This document shows, one piece after another, positions 23,495 to 32,511 of a DNA stretch of 64,000 nt. Source of the stretch: Cecembia rubra (GTDB lineage: Bacteria > Bacteroidota > Bacteroidia > Cytophagales > Cyclobacteriaceae); assembly GCF_003014575.1 (NCBI RefSeq), contig NZ_PYGF01000004.1:1-64000 (forward strand), written 5' to 3'. The position numbers were made by a program, and so were the translations under genes. The notes under the pieces were generated by a model. It did not search any database. It saw only the letters and a program-made list of their open reading frames with translations, and was not told where the DNA came from. Positions within the stretch are counted from its first letter, which is position 1; each line of letters begins with the position of its first letter.

Positions 23495-24811
23495 TCAGGA
23501 AGTGAAAATTTTTAAGATATCATTACCGATTGCAAATACCATCAGGGCCAAGAGCAATACCATTCCGACTTTTTGGGCATTTTCCAAAAACCTATCAGAA
23601 GGGGCTTGGCCAGAAACCATTTCATAAAGCAGAAACATCACATGCCCCCCATCCAATGCCGGAATAGGTAACAGATTCATAAAGGCAAGGATCATAGATA
23701 TCAGCCCGGTAATGCTCCAGAATTTAACCCAATCCCATTTAGAACCATAAATTTTTGCCATTCCTATAGGTCCAGAGACATTCTTGGCCGAAACTTCCCC
23801 GGTAAACATTTTACCCAAAGCCTTGGCATTGACAATAACTACGCCGAATGCCCTTTGTGTCCCCTTTACCAAGGATTCTCCAATACCATATTTCTGAACT
23901 ACAGGTTCTACCAATGGACTTACTATAATTCCAATTGTACCTTCAGAACTTATTTCAGCACTTTTTTCCAATTGTTGTCCAGCTCTATTTATGAGTAAGG
24001 ATGTTTCTTTTCCCTTTACCTCTGCCAATGCTTCCTGTAGTTCATTGAAGTAATTGACAGGATTTCCGTTCACCTCAATAATTTTATCATTCGGCTGGAT
24101 TCCAATTTTGGCAGCTATGGAATTAGGCATTACGTCCCCTACTTCAAAAGGAGTGCGGATATTGATAAAACGCAACATACTTTCTTCTGAAGAAAAAGAA
24201 TTGATAAAGCCTCTTGGAATATCAATCTGAATGATTTCACCATTGCGCTCTACAGTGTAAAAACCATCACTACTGAGTAACGCTTCACCAGAACTCAGGT
24301 CATTGATGCTTCTATATGGCTGACCATTGATATCTAAAATCTTATCCCCATCCTGGAAACCAATCATTTTGCCAATATCATAGGCCACTATACCATGTTC
24401 GATGATCTGATCTCTGGAATAATAAGTTTCACCTTTTTGGTAAACCAGGACTACAAAGATCACAATACCGGTAATGACATTGACTATAATACCTCCCAGC
24501 ATCACGATTAAACGCTGCCATGCAGGCTTAGACCTGAATTCCCAAGGCTGGGGCTCTGAAGCAAGCTGCTCAGTATCCATAGATTCATCCACCATGCCGG
24601 AGATTTTTACAAATCCCCCTAATGGAACTGCCCCTATGGAATACTCTGTTTCACCCCATTTAAACCCTGCTATTTTTGGGGGAAACCCTATAGAAAACTT
24701 TTCTACACGCATACCAAACATTTTGGCAGTCAGTAGGTGTCCCAACTCATGCAAGCCGACCAAAATCGACAAACCCAGAATCAACTGGGCCACCATAATC
24801 AGTGTATCCAT
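23495..24811 (-). CDS. rseP: RseP, site-2 intramembrane zinc metalloprotease
   Basis: 438 residues. HExxH zinc site GLHELGHLLTAKMFG is in the first membrane segment. Two PDZ domains occupy the middle, the second with DKIIEVNGNPVNYF. The third zinc ligand is in NLLPIPALDGGH near the C-terminal membrane segments. It cleaves membrane anchors in envelope-stress signalling; its anti-sigma target is not in the window. The start codon overlaps the dxr stop by 1 nt (TAATG), a conserved coupling of these two genes in Bacteroidota. Confidence 0.93.
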   Translation of the reverse strand: MDTLIMVAQLILGLSILVGLHELGHLLTAKMFGMRVEKFSIGFPPKIAGFKWGETEYSIGAVPLGGFVKISGMVDESMDTEQLASEPQPWEFRSKPAWQRLIVMLGGIIVNVITGIVIFVVLVYQKGETYYSRDQIIEHGIVAYDIGKMIGFQDGDKILDINGQPYRSINDLSSGEALLSSDGFYTVERNGEIIQIDIPRGFINSFSSEESMLRFINIRTPFEVGDVMPNSIAAKIGIQPNDKIIEVNGNPVNYFNELQEALAEVKGKETSLLINRAGQQLEKSAEISSEGTIGIIVSPLVEPVVQKYGIGESLVKGTQRAFGVVIVNAKALGKMFTGEVSAKNVSGPIGMAKIYGSKWDWVKFWSITGLISMILAFMNLLPIPALDGGHVMFLLYEMVSGQAPSDRFLENAQKVGMVLLLALMVFAIGNDILKIFTS

Positions 24812-25977
24812 TATACTTTACTCTTAATTAATTGCTCTGTAATGATTCTGGACATTTTGTCCGTTTCTATATATTCCTCCAAATTTGGATGCTCAATAAA
24901 GCAGGACTTTTGAAGGGTTTCTTCTATCAAATCTGACATTTCCAGAAATCCTATTTCATCCCGCAAAAATGCGGCCACAGCAACCTCATTTGCTGCATTT
25001 AATATACAAGGTGCATTTCCTCCCTGTTTTATTGCCTGAAAAGCCAAATTTAAGTTACGGAAAGTATCTACGTCAGGTTGTTCAAATGTCAGACTGGGAT
25101 ATTTCGCAAAATCAAATCTTGGGAAATCAGCCTTCAATCTTTCTGGATAAGTCAAGGCAAACTGAATAGGAATCCTCATATCTGGAAGCCCAAGTTGGGC
25201 CTTAATCGATCCATCCTCAAATTGAATAAGAGAATGGATAATTGACTGGGGATGGACTATTACTTCTATCTTTTCCTGACTTACTCCAAACAACCACTTT
25301 GCCTCGATGACTTCCAGTCCTTTGTTCATTAGAGATGCAGAATCAATCGTGATCTTCGCTCCCATATCCCAATTGGGATGTTTCAAAGCCTGCTCTTTGG
25401 TTACATACTTTAAAAACTCCCTTGTCTTTCCCCTGAATGGCCCTCCCGAAGCGGTTAAGATAAGTTTCTCAATAGGATTATGGAACTCTCCCACCAAACA
25501 CTGGAAAATGGCAGAGTGCTCAGAGTCCACCGGATAGATATTTACCCCATTTTCCCTTGCCAATTGGGTAATCAATTCCCCTGCTACCACTAAGGTTTCT
25601 TTATTGGCAAGTGCAATCTGCTTCCCTGCCTGCACTGCTTTGATGGTAGGCAATAGTCCTGAATATCCCACCAATGCAGTCAAAACAACATCAATGGTGT
25701 CCATTTCAACAACTTGGGCAAGGGCTTTCTCTCCTGCATATACTTTTATTTCCGTATGGAGCAAAGCATCTTTAACTTTCTGATAATGAAGTTCATTGAC
25801 TATCACTACGCAATTGGGCCTAAATTCCAATGCCTGTTGGATCAATAAGTCCGCATTATTTTGGGCAGTCAGCACTTCCACCTCAAATTTATCAGGATGT
25901 GACTTAATCACTTCCAAAGTCTGGGTTCCTATGCTTCCTGTAGAGCCAAGAATGGCTACATGTTTCTTTTCTGACAT
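24811..25977 (-). CDS. dxr: 1-deoxy-D-xylulose 5-phosphate reductoisomerase
   Basis: 388 residues from ATG 25977 (MSEKKHVAILGSTGSIGTQ), which places the NADPH-binding GSTGSIG at the N-terminus as in the family; a longer frame to 26034 is disfavoured. Conserved segments include ANKETLVVAGE, PVDSEHSAIFQCL, TASGGPFR and IDSASLMNKGLEVIEA, which carry the metal and substrate ligands. It catalyses the second step of the MEP isoprenoid pathway. It is co-transcribed with rseP. Confidence 0.95.
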   Translation of the reverse strand: MSEKKHVAILGSTGSIGTQTLEVIKSHPDKFEVEVLTAQNNADLLIQQALEFRPNCVVIVNELHYQKVKDALLHTEIKVYAGEKALAQVVEMDTIDVVLTALVGYSGLLPTIKAVQAGKQIALANKETLVVAGELITQLARENGVNIYPVDSEHSAIFQCLVGEFHNPIEKLILTASGGPFRGKTREFLKYVTKEQALKHPNWDMGAKITIDSASLMNKGLEVIEAKWLFGVSQEKIEVIVHPQSIIHSLIQFEDGSIKAQLGLPDMRIPIQFALTYPERLKADFPRFDFAKYPSLTFEQPDVDTFRNLNLAFQAIKQGGNAPCILNAANEVAVAAFLRDEIGFLEMSDLIEETLQKSCFIEHPNLEEYIETDKMSRIITEQLIKSKV

Positions 25978-26032
25978 GAAATAAAATACTGTTTTGGGGA
26001 ATAAACGTTTTTCCTCACCCATACAATCTGAC

Positions 26033-26069
26033 AAAATTACAAGGAAATTCTTTCTTCCTTGTAATTTTT
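26033..26069. terminator. strong terminator-like hairpin between divergent dxr and htrA
   Basis: A perfect 14-bp stem, AAAATTACAAGGAA (26033-26046) with TTCCTTGTAATTTT (26055-26068), has an 8-nt loop and a T-run on the plus strand. Its place between divergent genes is unusual for a simple terminator, because no upstream plus-strand gene ends here. Attenuation of a long htrA leader is one reading. Confidence 0.6.
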
Positions 26070-26169
26070 ATGTCTTTTTGATGACATGGCGAATTTGGCA
26101 CAATTATCGGTAATTTGATCGCTTAAATAATTTATCTTAAGGTTTAACCCAAAAAACCGATATTTCGTT

Positions 26170-27621
26170 ATGCAGGATATGATGAAAAACGCAAAAATTA
26201 TCTTGTTGGCTTTTTGTGCGGGTTTAGCGGGCTCATGGGCCTTCCAGCAATTTCAGGAAAAACCAGTACAAGGAACATTGATGTTAGAAAACAGCAATGA
26301 AAAACCCAGATACCAGGTAAAATATGAGTCAGACAACAACAATATAAGGGATTTCAACACCCCTATTTCCTTTGTTGAAGCTTCTGAGAAAAGTACCCCG
26401 TCCGTTGTTTTTATCAAAAACTTTTCCGGAACTGACCAAAGGAGGTACAGTATTTTCGATTATTTTTTTGGGACAGGACCGACACAGCGGGTAAGTACAG
26501 GTTCGGGGGTAATCATCAGCAAAGATGGCTACATTGTTACCAACAACCATGTCATTGACAGAGCAGAAACCATTGAAGTAGTGCACCAAAGACGTACTTA
26601 CCAGGCAAGATTGATCGGAACTGACAAAAATACAGACTTGGCAGTCTTGAAAATAGACATGGACAACCTACCCGCCATAAAAATCGGAAGCAGCAGAGAT
26701 CTGAGAATAGGGGAATGGGTGATAGCAGTGGGCAACCCCTTCAACCTTACATCTACTGTTACAGCTGGAATCGTTTCAGCCAAAGAAAGACAGATCAATA
26801 TTCTTGGCGGGGAATTCCCTCTGGAATCCTTTATTCAGACAGATGCCCCCATCAATCCGGGCAATTCCGGAGGAGCTTTGGTAAATATCAGGGGGGAATT
26901 GGTAGGTATCAACACTGCTATATTATCCAGAACAGGTTCTTACACAGGTTATGGTTTTGCTGTTCCCGTTGATATCGCTATGAAGATTTCCAATGATCTG
27001 ATCAAATTCGGAGAAGTACAAAAAGCCATTCCGGGAATTGATGTGGTAGAAATTACGCCTGAATTAGCAGAGGAAATGAAAACCAACTCCCTAGATGGAG
27101 TAATAGTGACCCATGTCATCAGAAATGGAGCCGGAGAAAAAGCTGGATTACAGAAAAATGACGTAATTACCAGGATTGAAGGATTTGGACTCACAGGTAA
27201 GGGAAGTTTTGAGGAAATTCTTTCTTATTACTACCCTGGTGACAGAATAAGGATAGAATACAAAAGAAACGGAGAAAACCGAACGGCCCAACTAACCCTT
27301 CAAAACCTGGAAGGTGGTACAGGAGTACTGAGAAGGGAGTTTTACAGTTCCAACCTATTAGGTGCCAGGCTAGAGGCAGTTAATGCTATAGAAAGGGACC
27401 GTTTGGGTATAAGCCATGGTATAAAAATAACAGGCATGACCCGCGGATATCTTAGAGAACTTGGCCTGAACAATGGATTTGTAATCACACAAATCAATGG
27501 TGAGCCTGCACGTAATCCCGAGTCAGTTGGGAAATTTCTGGAAAAATTTAGTGGGAGGTTAATGCTGGAAGGTGTAACACCGAACGGACAACCCTTTATG
27601 CAATCCTACAGTGTAAGATAA
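26170..27621 (+). CDS. HtrA/DegP-type periplasmic serine protease
   Basis: 483 residues (start at ATG 26170; ATG at 26179 or 26182 also possible). An N-terminal hydrophobic anchor or signal is followed by a trypsin-like domain with catalytic His127 (VTNNHVID), Asp156 (NTDLAVLKI) and Ser233 (INPGNSGGALV). Two PDZ domains follow (about 270-365 and 395-480), the first with NGAGEKAGLQKNDVITRIEG. It degrades or refolds damaged envelope proteins. It is divergent from dxr-rseP, which groups envelope-proteolysis genes here. Confidence 0.93.
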   Translation: MQDMMKNAKIILLAFCAGLAGSWAFQQFQEKPVQGTLMLENSNEKPRYQVKYESDNNNIRDFNTPISFVEASEKSTPSVVFIKNFSGTDQRRYSIFDYFFGTGPTQRVSTGSGVIISKDGYIVTNNHVIDRAETIEVVHQRRTYQARLIGTDKNTDLAVLKIDMDNLPAIKIGSSRDLRIGEWVIAVGNPFNLTSTVTAGIVSAKERQINILGGEFPLESFIQTDAPINPGNSGGALVNIRGELVGINTAILSRTGSYTGYGFAVPVDIAMKISNDLIKFGEVQKAIPGIDVVEITPELAEEMKTNSLDGVIVTHVIRNGAGEKAGLQKNDVITRIEGFGLTGKGSFEEILSYYYPGDRIRIEYKRNGENRTAQLTLQNLEGGTGVLRREFYSSNLLGARLEAVNAIERDRLGISHGIKITGMTRGYLRELGLNNGFVITQINGEPARNPESVGKFLEKFSGRLMLEGVTPNGQPFMQSYSVR

Positions 27622-27677
27622 AACCTTATGTCCCCAAAAATAACAAACCAAAACTACAGCCAAATCAATCTGAAAGT

Positions 27678-27710
27678 GGCCGGTAGATAAAAAACATACC
27701 GGCCTCTTTT
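27678..27710 (+). terminator. intrinsic terminator after htrA
   Basis: GGCCGGTA (27678-27685) pairs with TACCGGCC (27697-27704), followed by TCTTTT. Confidence 0.88.
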
Positions 27711-27766
27711 GCTAAATCAATGAGAAAATGTAGAAAAATTTCCTATATTGAAATAAAATAAATCCT

Positions 27767-28186
27767 ATGAAAACCCTTCCTATCACCTGCGAAAAATGCT
27801 TCCTTGATTTCCAGGAATCTCTAGATGAATTACAGGAGCTGATCAGGATTGGAAAGCAACAAGATCTGAATGAAAAGTCACAAAAACGAATCATCAGGTC
27901 TTTTGAGATCACCCATGAACTCGCCCTAAAGACTATTGAAGAATACTTTAAAAAAATGGGACGGCCTGCATTTTCGGGCCCAAGGGATGCCACAATAGAA
28001 GCATTTAACGAAGACCTTATTGATGATGGAAAAGGATGGCTGGACATGATCATAGAAAGAATCAAATATGATCCTATCTATGCAGAGATCGAAGAGAAAG
28101 AACTAACCCAGCATATAATCCATAAATACCTACTGCTGTTCAATAACTTCGAACGGCATATGAAAGAAAATCTGGAAGGAATTTAA
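27767..28186 (+). CDS. HI0074-like nucleotidyltransferase substrate-binding protein
   Basis: 139 residues, all-helical, with the family pattern FEITHELALKTIEEYFKKMG then SGPRDATIEAFNEDLIDDG and W-L-D-M-I-x-x-R. HI0074-type proteins form a four-helix bundle and pair with a small MNT-domain nucleotidyltransferase encoded alongside, often discussed as a toxin-antitoxin-like pair. No nucleotidyltransferase gene (GSxAxG ... DxDL) is seen on either side, so this member looks orphaned. Start ATG 27767. Confidence 0.85.
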   Translation: MKTLPITCEKCFLDFQESLDELQELIRIGKQQDLNEKSQKRIIRSFEITHELALKTIEEYFKKMGRPAFSGPRDATIEAFNEDLIDDGKGWLDMIIERIKYDPIYAEIEEKELTQHIIHKYLLLFNNFERHMKENLEGI

Positions 28187-28268
28187 AAAATATTCCAAGA
28201 CTTTGTAGCATTTCATACTTCCCCTGCGTCTTGTGGCAAATACTTTCATCAACCAAACCAAAATTGCC

Positions 28269-29543
28269 ATGAAGAAGCGTTTAGAGTTGATTTTCAGCTG
28301 GCCTGTATTCTTTCTAATTGCAGCAACAATGTTTGTGACGCTGCCATCCTGCCAAGATGAGGTCAAAAGCACCTACACCTATAGGGCCATGATTCCTGTA
28401 TTTTTGGAAATGAACAGCATAAGGGAGAAGGACATCATCATAGAACCATCAAAACCATTGGACAATCCCGGAAAGATTTACCTTTATGGGGATTACCTTT
28501 TTATCAATGAACCCCAAAAAGGAATTCACATAGTGGACAACAGCAATCCTACTTCTCCACTTCAGATCAACTTTATCAATATTCCGGGAAATGTGGACCT
28601 GGCCATCAATTCGGACATTCTTTACGCTGACAGCTATGTGGATCTATTGGCCTTTGACATTAAAGACATAAGAAATATCAATTTGGTAAAAAGGGTAGAA
28701 AATGTCTTTGAACACATGCTGGTGGATATTGAAAAAAGTACCATTCGGACATTTAAAGACACTTTATTGACAGCAGAATCAGATTTTATGTGGGGCTGGG
28801 GGAGACCTTGGATGTTGGCCAATGCAGATGTGGCATTTTCAGGTTCAAGAGGTGGAGAATCCCAAAGCTATGGACAAGGAGGGTCTATGGCAAGATTTAC
28901 TTTAATGAGCGGACACCTTTATGCGGTGGATGAGCAAAGCCTCCGCGTTTTTGAAGTTTTGGACCCAACTCAACCCAAGCACCTTAAAAATATTCACTTG
29001 GGATGGGGTATTGAGACTATTTTTCCCTTTCAGCAAAAACTTTTCATAGGATCTAATACAGGCATGCATATCTATGATGCCAGTAACCCAGGCTTACCAA
29101 AAGAGATGGCAGTGTATCAACATATTACAGCCTGTGACCCAGTAGTAGTCAATGAAGAATATGCCTTTGTGACCTTAAGGAGGGGAATGTTCTGCAGGAT
29201 GGGAGTAGATGAACTTCAGGTGGTGGATATCAGAAACCCCTATCTTCCCAAACTGGTCAAAGCCTATCCCATGCTCAATCCTCATGGTCTTGCACTTACA
29301 GGGGATTACCTTTACCTGGCTGAGGGCAGGCATGGTCTGAAAAGTTTTAATGTGGCTGATGTTTTGAGAGTGGACCAAAACCAATTGGAATTCCTGAAAA
29401 GCATGCCTTCTGTGGACATCATTCCTGGCCCCAAATCCCTCATCATCATTGGGCCGGAAGGAGTATGTCAGTTTGATTATTCCACCCCTCATTCACTTAA
29501 GCCATTGAGCTGTATACAGGTTAAAAATCCCATTGTGGTTTAG
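28269..29543 (+). CDS. LVIVD-repeat beta-propeller lipoprotein
   Basis: 424 residues from ATG 28269 (MKKRLELIFSWPVFFL), giving a signal peptide with lipobox VTLPSCQDE. The body is a beta-propeller built from LVIVD-type repeats, e.g. YLFINEPQKGIHIVDNSNPT, LQVVDIRNPYLPKLVKAY and YLYLAEGRHGLKSFNV. The probable location is the outer membrane. It overlaps the following barrel-protein gene region and is presumably co-expressed with it. Function of such pairs is unknown; binding or scaffold roles are speculative. Confidence 0.88.
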   Translation: MKKRLELIFSWPVFFLIAATMFVTLPSCQDEVKSTYTYRAMIPVFLEMNSIREKDIIIEPSKPLDNPGKIYLYGDYLFINEPQKGIHIVDNSNPTSPLQINFINIPGNVDLAINSDILYADSYVDLLAFDIKDIRNINLVKRVENVFEHMLVDIEKSTIRTFKDTLLTAESDFMWGWGRPWMLANADVAFSGSRGGESQSYGQGGSMARFTLMSGHLYAVDEQSLRVFEVLDPTQPKHLKNIHLGWGIETIFPFQQKLFIGSNTGMHIYDASNPGLPKEMAVYQHITACDPVVVNEEYAFVTLRRGMFCRMGVDELQVVDIRNPYLPKLVKAYPMLNPHGLALTGDYLYLAEGRHGLKSFNVADVLRVDQNQLEFLKSMPSVDIIPGPKSLIIIGPEGVCQFDYSTPHSLKPLSCIQVKNPIVV

Positions 29544-29574
29544 GCAATTGAATGGACTTTCTAATCTTGGAAAA

Positions 29575-30186
29575 ATGGGCATGAAAATAAATTTACCGGT
29601 TCTTGTCTTGGCTTTTTTCTTTCTGGGCAAAGCAAATGCCCAAGAACGGGCATTTATTCATCATCTGGAAGTCGGACCGATGCTGGGCAGGGTCCAAAAC
29701 TGGGACAATAGCCTGGACAATAGAACCAATCTCTCCATCCAAAATTATTTGGGAGTGAAAGTTGACAAACACCATGCAGTCGGAATTTCAGTTGGGCTTG
29801 ACACTTATCCCGGAATAAACCTTGTTCCTATTGCTTTTGGATGGAGGGGCTTTCTGGACCATGACAAAAAAGTGGTACCCTATGCAGGATTGGACATTGG
29901 GCATGCCGCTGCTTTTTTGAATAGAAGGGAAAAAAACGAATTCTCGGAATTGTGGTATGAAGGAGGATTATTATTGAGCCCTCTGGCCGGAATCCGATTG
30001 AAAACCAAGTCCGGGAAACGGGACTATTCCATTTCCCTGGCTTACAGAAGGCAGCAGGCCTATTATTTTGAAGGAAGCAAAAGCGATGGAATATCTATCC
30101 CTGGCCTACCTCCCGGTTTCTCTTCCCTCAGAGAAGAGGCCTATATTTTCAATAGCCTGACGGGAAAACTGGGAGTATTTTTTTAA
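29575..30186 (+). CDS. outer-membrane beta-barrel protein, partner of LVIVD lipoprotein
   Basis: 203 residues from ATG 29575 (or 29581, two codons later). Signal peptide LPVLVLAFFFLGKANAQ precedes beta strands with alternating hydrophobic residues: HHLEVGPMLGRV, YLGVKVDKHHAVGISVGLD, YSISLAYRRQQAYYF, ending in FF as expected for a BAM-inserted barrel. It is a small 8-strand-like barrel of unknown function, 31 nt after the lipoprotein gene. Confidence 0.8.
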   Translation: MGMKINLPVLVLAFFFLGKANAQERAFIHHLEVGPMLGRVQNWDNSLDNRTNLSIQNYLGVKVDKHHAVGISVGLDTYPGINLVPIAFGWRGFLDHDKKVVPYAGLDIGHAAAFLNRREKNEFSELWYEGGLLLSPLAGIRLKTKSGKRDYSISLAYRRQQAYYFEGSKSDGISIPGLPPGFSSLREEAYIFNSLTGKLGVFF

Positions 30187-30254
30187 TTCTTGAATTAATT
30201 ATATTTCAACTATTTAATCCCCGTTTTAACAAAAAAATATTATTTTGGATATCA

Positions 30255-30282
30255 TTTGGAAATAATAATAATAATAATTTTG
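30255..30282 (+). promoter_or_regulatory. Bacteroidota-type promoter with an (AAT)6 microsatellite spacer
   Basis: TTTG (30255-30258) and a perfect TAnnTTTG match, TAATTTTG (30275-30282), are separated by 16 nt made almost entirely of (AAT)n (six units, 30261-30278). The peptide start codon is 66 nt downstream. Repeat-number changes would alter promoter spacing in 3-nt steps; one added unit would give 19 nt. A perfect palindrome GGTTTTGGCCAAAACC lies in the leader (30307-30322). Confidence 0.6.
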
Positions 30283-30348
30283 AACCGAAAGCTTAGTTTA
30301 GCTTTTGGTTTTGGCCAAAACCATTTATTCAATTTAACCCTAATTAAG

Positions 30349-30552
30349 ATGAAAAAAATAGGTTTTGCACTGGCCTTTGTAGGGTCAATGATTTCCTTTC
30401 AATTAGAATCAAAAGCTCAGTCATCGGTTGATCCAGGTGATGGCACGAGATGGATATGTTGTCAGGTAAATTTTGAGCATTATTGTATGGATATGCTCGG
30501 CAATGCATGGAATCAAGATGTAAAAAGAATCGGTGTAGATACTTGCTCTTAA
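30349..30552 (+). CDS. small secreted Cys-rich peptide (NVEALA-like arrangement)
   Basis: 67 residues from ATG 30349. The signal peptide MKKIGFALAFVGSMISFQLE ends near SKAQ. The mature peptide of about 43 residues has four Cys, WICCQVNFEHYC and a terminal VDTCS. I do not see the exact NVEALA motif. Size, signal peptide, Cys content and the BF3164-like lipoprotein gene just downstream match that known Bacteroidota pairing. It may be a secreted signal, toxin-like or surface peptide; function unknown. A terminator separates it from the lipoprotein gene. Confidence 0.7.
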   Translation: MKKIGFALAFVGSMISFQLESKAQSSVDPGDGTRWICCQVNFEHYCMDMLGNAWNQDVKRIGVDTCS

Positions 30553-30559
30553 GTTTAAC

Positions 30560-30595
30560 AAAAAGCAATGCCATCGTTTGATGGCATTGCTTTTT
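30560..30595 (+). terminator. 16-bp hairpin terminator between peptide and lipoprotein genes
   Basis: AAAAAGCAATGCCATC (30560-30575) pairs perfectly with GATGGCATTGCTTTTT (30580-30595) across a GTTT loop. It should end most peptide-gene transcripts and let only read-through reach the lipoprotein gene. Confidence 0.9.
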
Positions 30596-30610
30596 GTAAA
30601 TGAAGTGTTT

Positions 30611-31681
30611 ATGAAAAATCAATTAAAAATTCTTGCTTTTATCTTATTTCTTGGGTGCACCGAAAAAAGTGAAAACCCTTTTGAAAAAAATTTCACCTTA
30701 GATTCGTTTCCTATCCAACAAAAACTGCAGAGCAAAAAATACAATTTTGAGGAAATACTGACTGCGACATTGATTACCATCAAAAATGACAAACTGATCC
30801 TCAGCGAAAATTACCGGGGAGGAACAGGGCATGACAGAAAGCTGATCCATATCATCCAAAAAGACAGTATGAAGTACCTTTATCCAAAAGGTAAGCAGGG
30901 ATATGGACCGGGTGAAATCATCAGTATCAGAAGTTTTGATCAGGGATGGCGGGATGATACCTTCTGGGTATATGACCTTAACGAAAAAAAAATCCATGAA
31001 TATAGCCTTAACGATACCCTTACGACTTCCATCCGTTCTTTCAAAAAGGGCGAGCAGTCTTTTTTCTCGGTTTCTTGGAACTGGTTGACTCCTGATACCT
31101 TTGTAAGTCGACTGATGAATGACAGTCACGCTTTTGCAATTTTTGACACTGCCAACGTTTTACAGAGAAAATTGGATCCATGGTCCAAGGACCAAGAAGC
31201 AGATGAAGCTACAGGGTTTATATTAGGAGATATTCGCCAAGGCCAAACAGCATACAACAGAGAAAAGAAGCTACTGGTACACGCTCAGGTCAACAGTGAC
31301 ATTGTGGAAATCCTCCCTATAGATTCTCCCTCGGAAAAAATTAGCGTAAGCGGCCCGATTTCAGAACCCTTGAAATACGAGATAATTGGATCTGGACGAA
31401 ATATCGGTGCAGATATTGATGGGAATAACACATTGGCATACAATAACATCTTCCTGGGAGAAAATTCTATATTCTTAGTTTACTTAGGCTTTAGCAGAAA
31501 CACCCCAAACAGCATGGTCAAAATGTCGAATCAAATTTTTGAATTGGACTATCAAGGAAATCCCATAGCTTACTATCAGCTGGACAGACGGATCTACAGT
31601 ATTGCCGTGGATGAAAAAGAGAGAAAGATTTATGCAGTGACTTATGATGAAGATCCGGGAATTGCAGTTTTTGAATATTAG
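30611..31681 (+). CDS. BF3164-like TolB-type propeller lipoprotein
   Basis: 356 residues from ATG 30611. Lipobox FILFLGCTEKSE predicts a lipoprotein. The body resembles six-bladed TolB-like propellers of the BF3164 group: YPKGKQGYGPGEIISI and DDTFWVYDLNEKKIHEYSL near the start, and IFELDYQGNPIAYYQLDRRI and IYAVTYDEDPGIAVFEY at the end. Proteins of this group typically sit beside small secreted peptides, as here. The role may be to bind or display the peptide, which is inference. Confidence 0.82.
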   Translation: MKNQLKILAFILFLGCTEKSENPFEKNFTLDSFPIQQKLQSKKYNFEEILTATLITIKNDKLILSENYRGGTGHDRKLIHIIQKDSMKYLYPKGKQGYGPGEIISIRSFDQGWRDDTFWVYDLNEKKIHEYSLNDTLTTSIRSFKKGEQSFFSVSWNWLTPDTFVSRLMNDSHAFAIFDTANVLQRKLDPWSKDQEADEATGFILGDIRQGQTAYNREKKLLVHAQVNSDIVEILPIDSPSEKISVSGPISEPLKYEIIGSGRNIGADIDGNNTLAYNNIFLGENSIFLVYLGFSRNTPNSMVKMSNQIFELDYQGNPIAYYQLDRRIYSIAVDEKERKIYAVTYDEDPGIAVFEY

Positions 31682-31794
31682 ATAAATTCTGTTTGTATAA
31701 GAAGATTTAAATTTATCTATACTTTTTTTCGCTTTTTGCAACTTAAACCCCAACAAGAAAGTTTATTATTGGTGTTTAAATTTTTACATCATCC

Positions 31795-32511
31795 ATGTTA
31801 GAAGTAGAAGGTTTGGTCAAAAGATACGGCAAACAGAATGCTGTCAATGACATCAGTTTTTCATTGCAGGGAGGGGAAGTCGTAGGACTTCTTGGGCCTA
31901 ATGGAGCAGGAAAAAGCACTACAATGAAGTGTATCGTTGGTCTGTTGAGAAAAACAGCCGGAAGCATCCGCATAGGCGGACATGACCACCTTTCTGTCCC
32001 TGCCAAAAAATTGTTCTCCTACATCCCGGAAACACCACATGTGTATGACCTTCTCACCGTGAAGGAACACATGCAGTTCATCGCTCAGGCTTATGCCGTC
32101 GAAGACTGGAAAAGGAAAGCTGAAGAATGGATGGAAATTTATGAATTGACAGACAAGCAGGACAAGCTTGGCAGGGACCTTTCCAAAGGTATGCGCCAAA
32201 AAGTCTCCATTTGCTGTGCATTATTGCCTGATCCTGAGCTTTTATTTTTTGACGAACCCATGATCGGGCTGGATCCAAAAGCCATTAAGAACACCAAAAG
32301 AATCTTCAAAGAGTTGAAGGAAAATGGAAAAACAATCCTGGTCAGCACCCACCTTATTGATAGCGTAGAGACCATTGCGGACCGTATTATGATCATGAAG
32401 GACGGGAATATTATAGGCAATGACACGCTGGCAAATTTAAAAGCCACATTAAGCGAAAGTGATGATTCCAGTTTAGAAGATCTATTTTTAGAATTGACCA
32501 AAGATGAATGA
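31795..32511 (+). CDS. ABC transporter ATP-binding protein
   Basis: 238 residues with Walker A GPNGAGKSTTMK, signature LSKGMRQKV, Walker B LLFFDEPMIGLDPKA and the switch His in LVSTHLID. It is of the export (ABC-2 type) class. Its 3' end overlaps the membrane-subunit gene by 8 nt. The gene starts about 110 nt after the lipoprotein gene, so it could be a separate unit. Substrate unknown. Confidence 0.93.
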   Translation: MLEVEGLVKRYGKQNAVNDISFSLQGGEVVGLLGPNGAGKSTTMKCIVGLLRKTAGSIRIGGHDHLSVPAKKLFSYIPETPHVYDLLTVKEHMQFIAQAYAVEDWKRKAEEWMEIYELTDKQDKLGRDLSKGMRQKVSICCALLPDPELLFFDEPMIGLDPKAIKNTKRIFKELKENGKTILVSTHLIDSVETIADRIMIMKDGNIIGNDTLANLKATLSESDDSSLEDLFLELTKDE

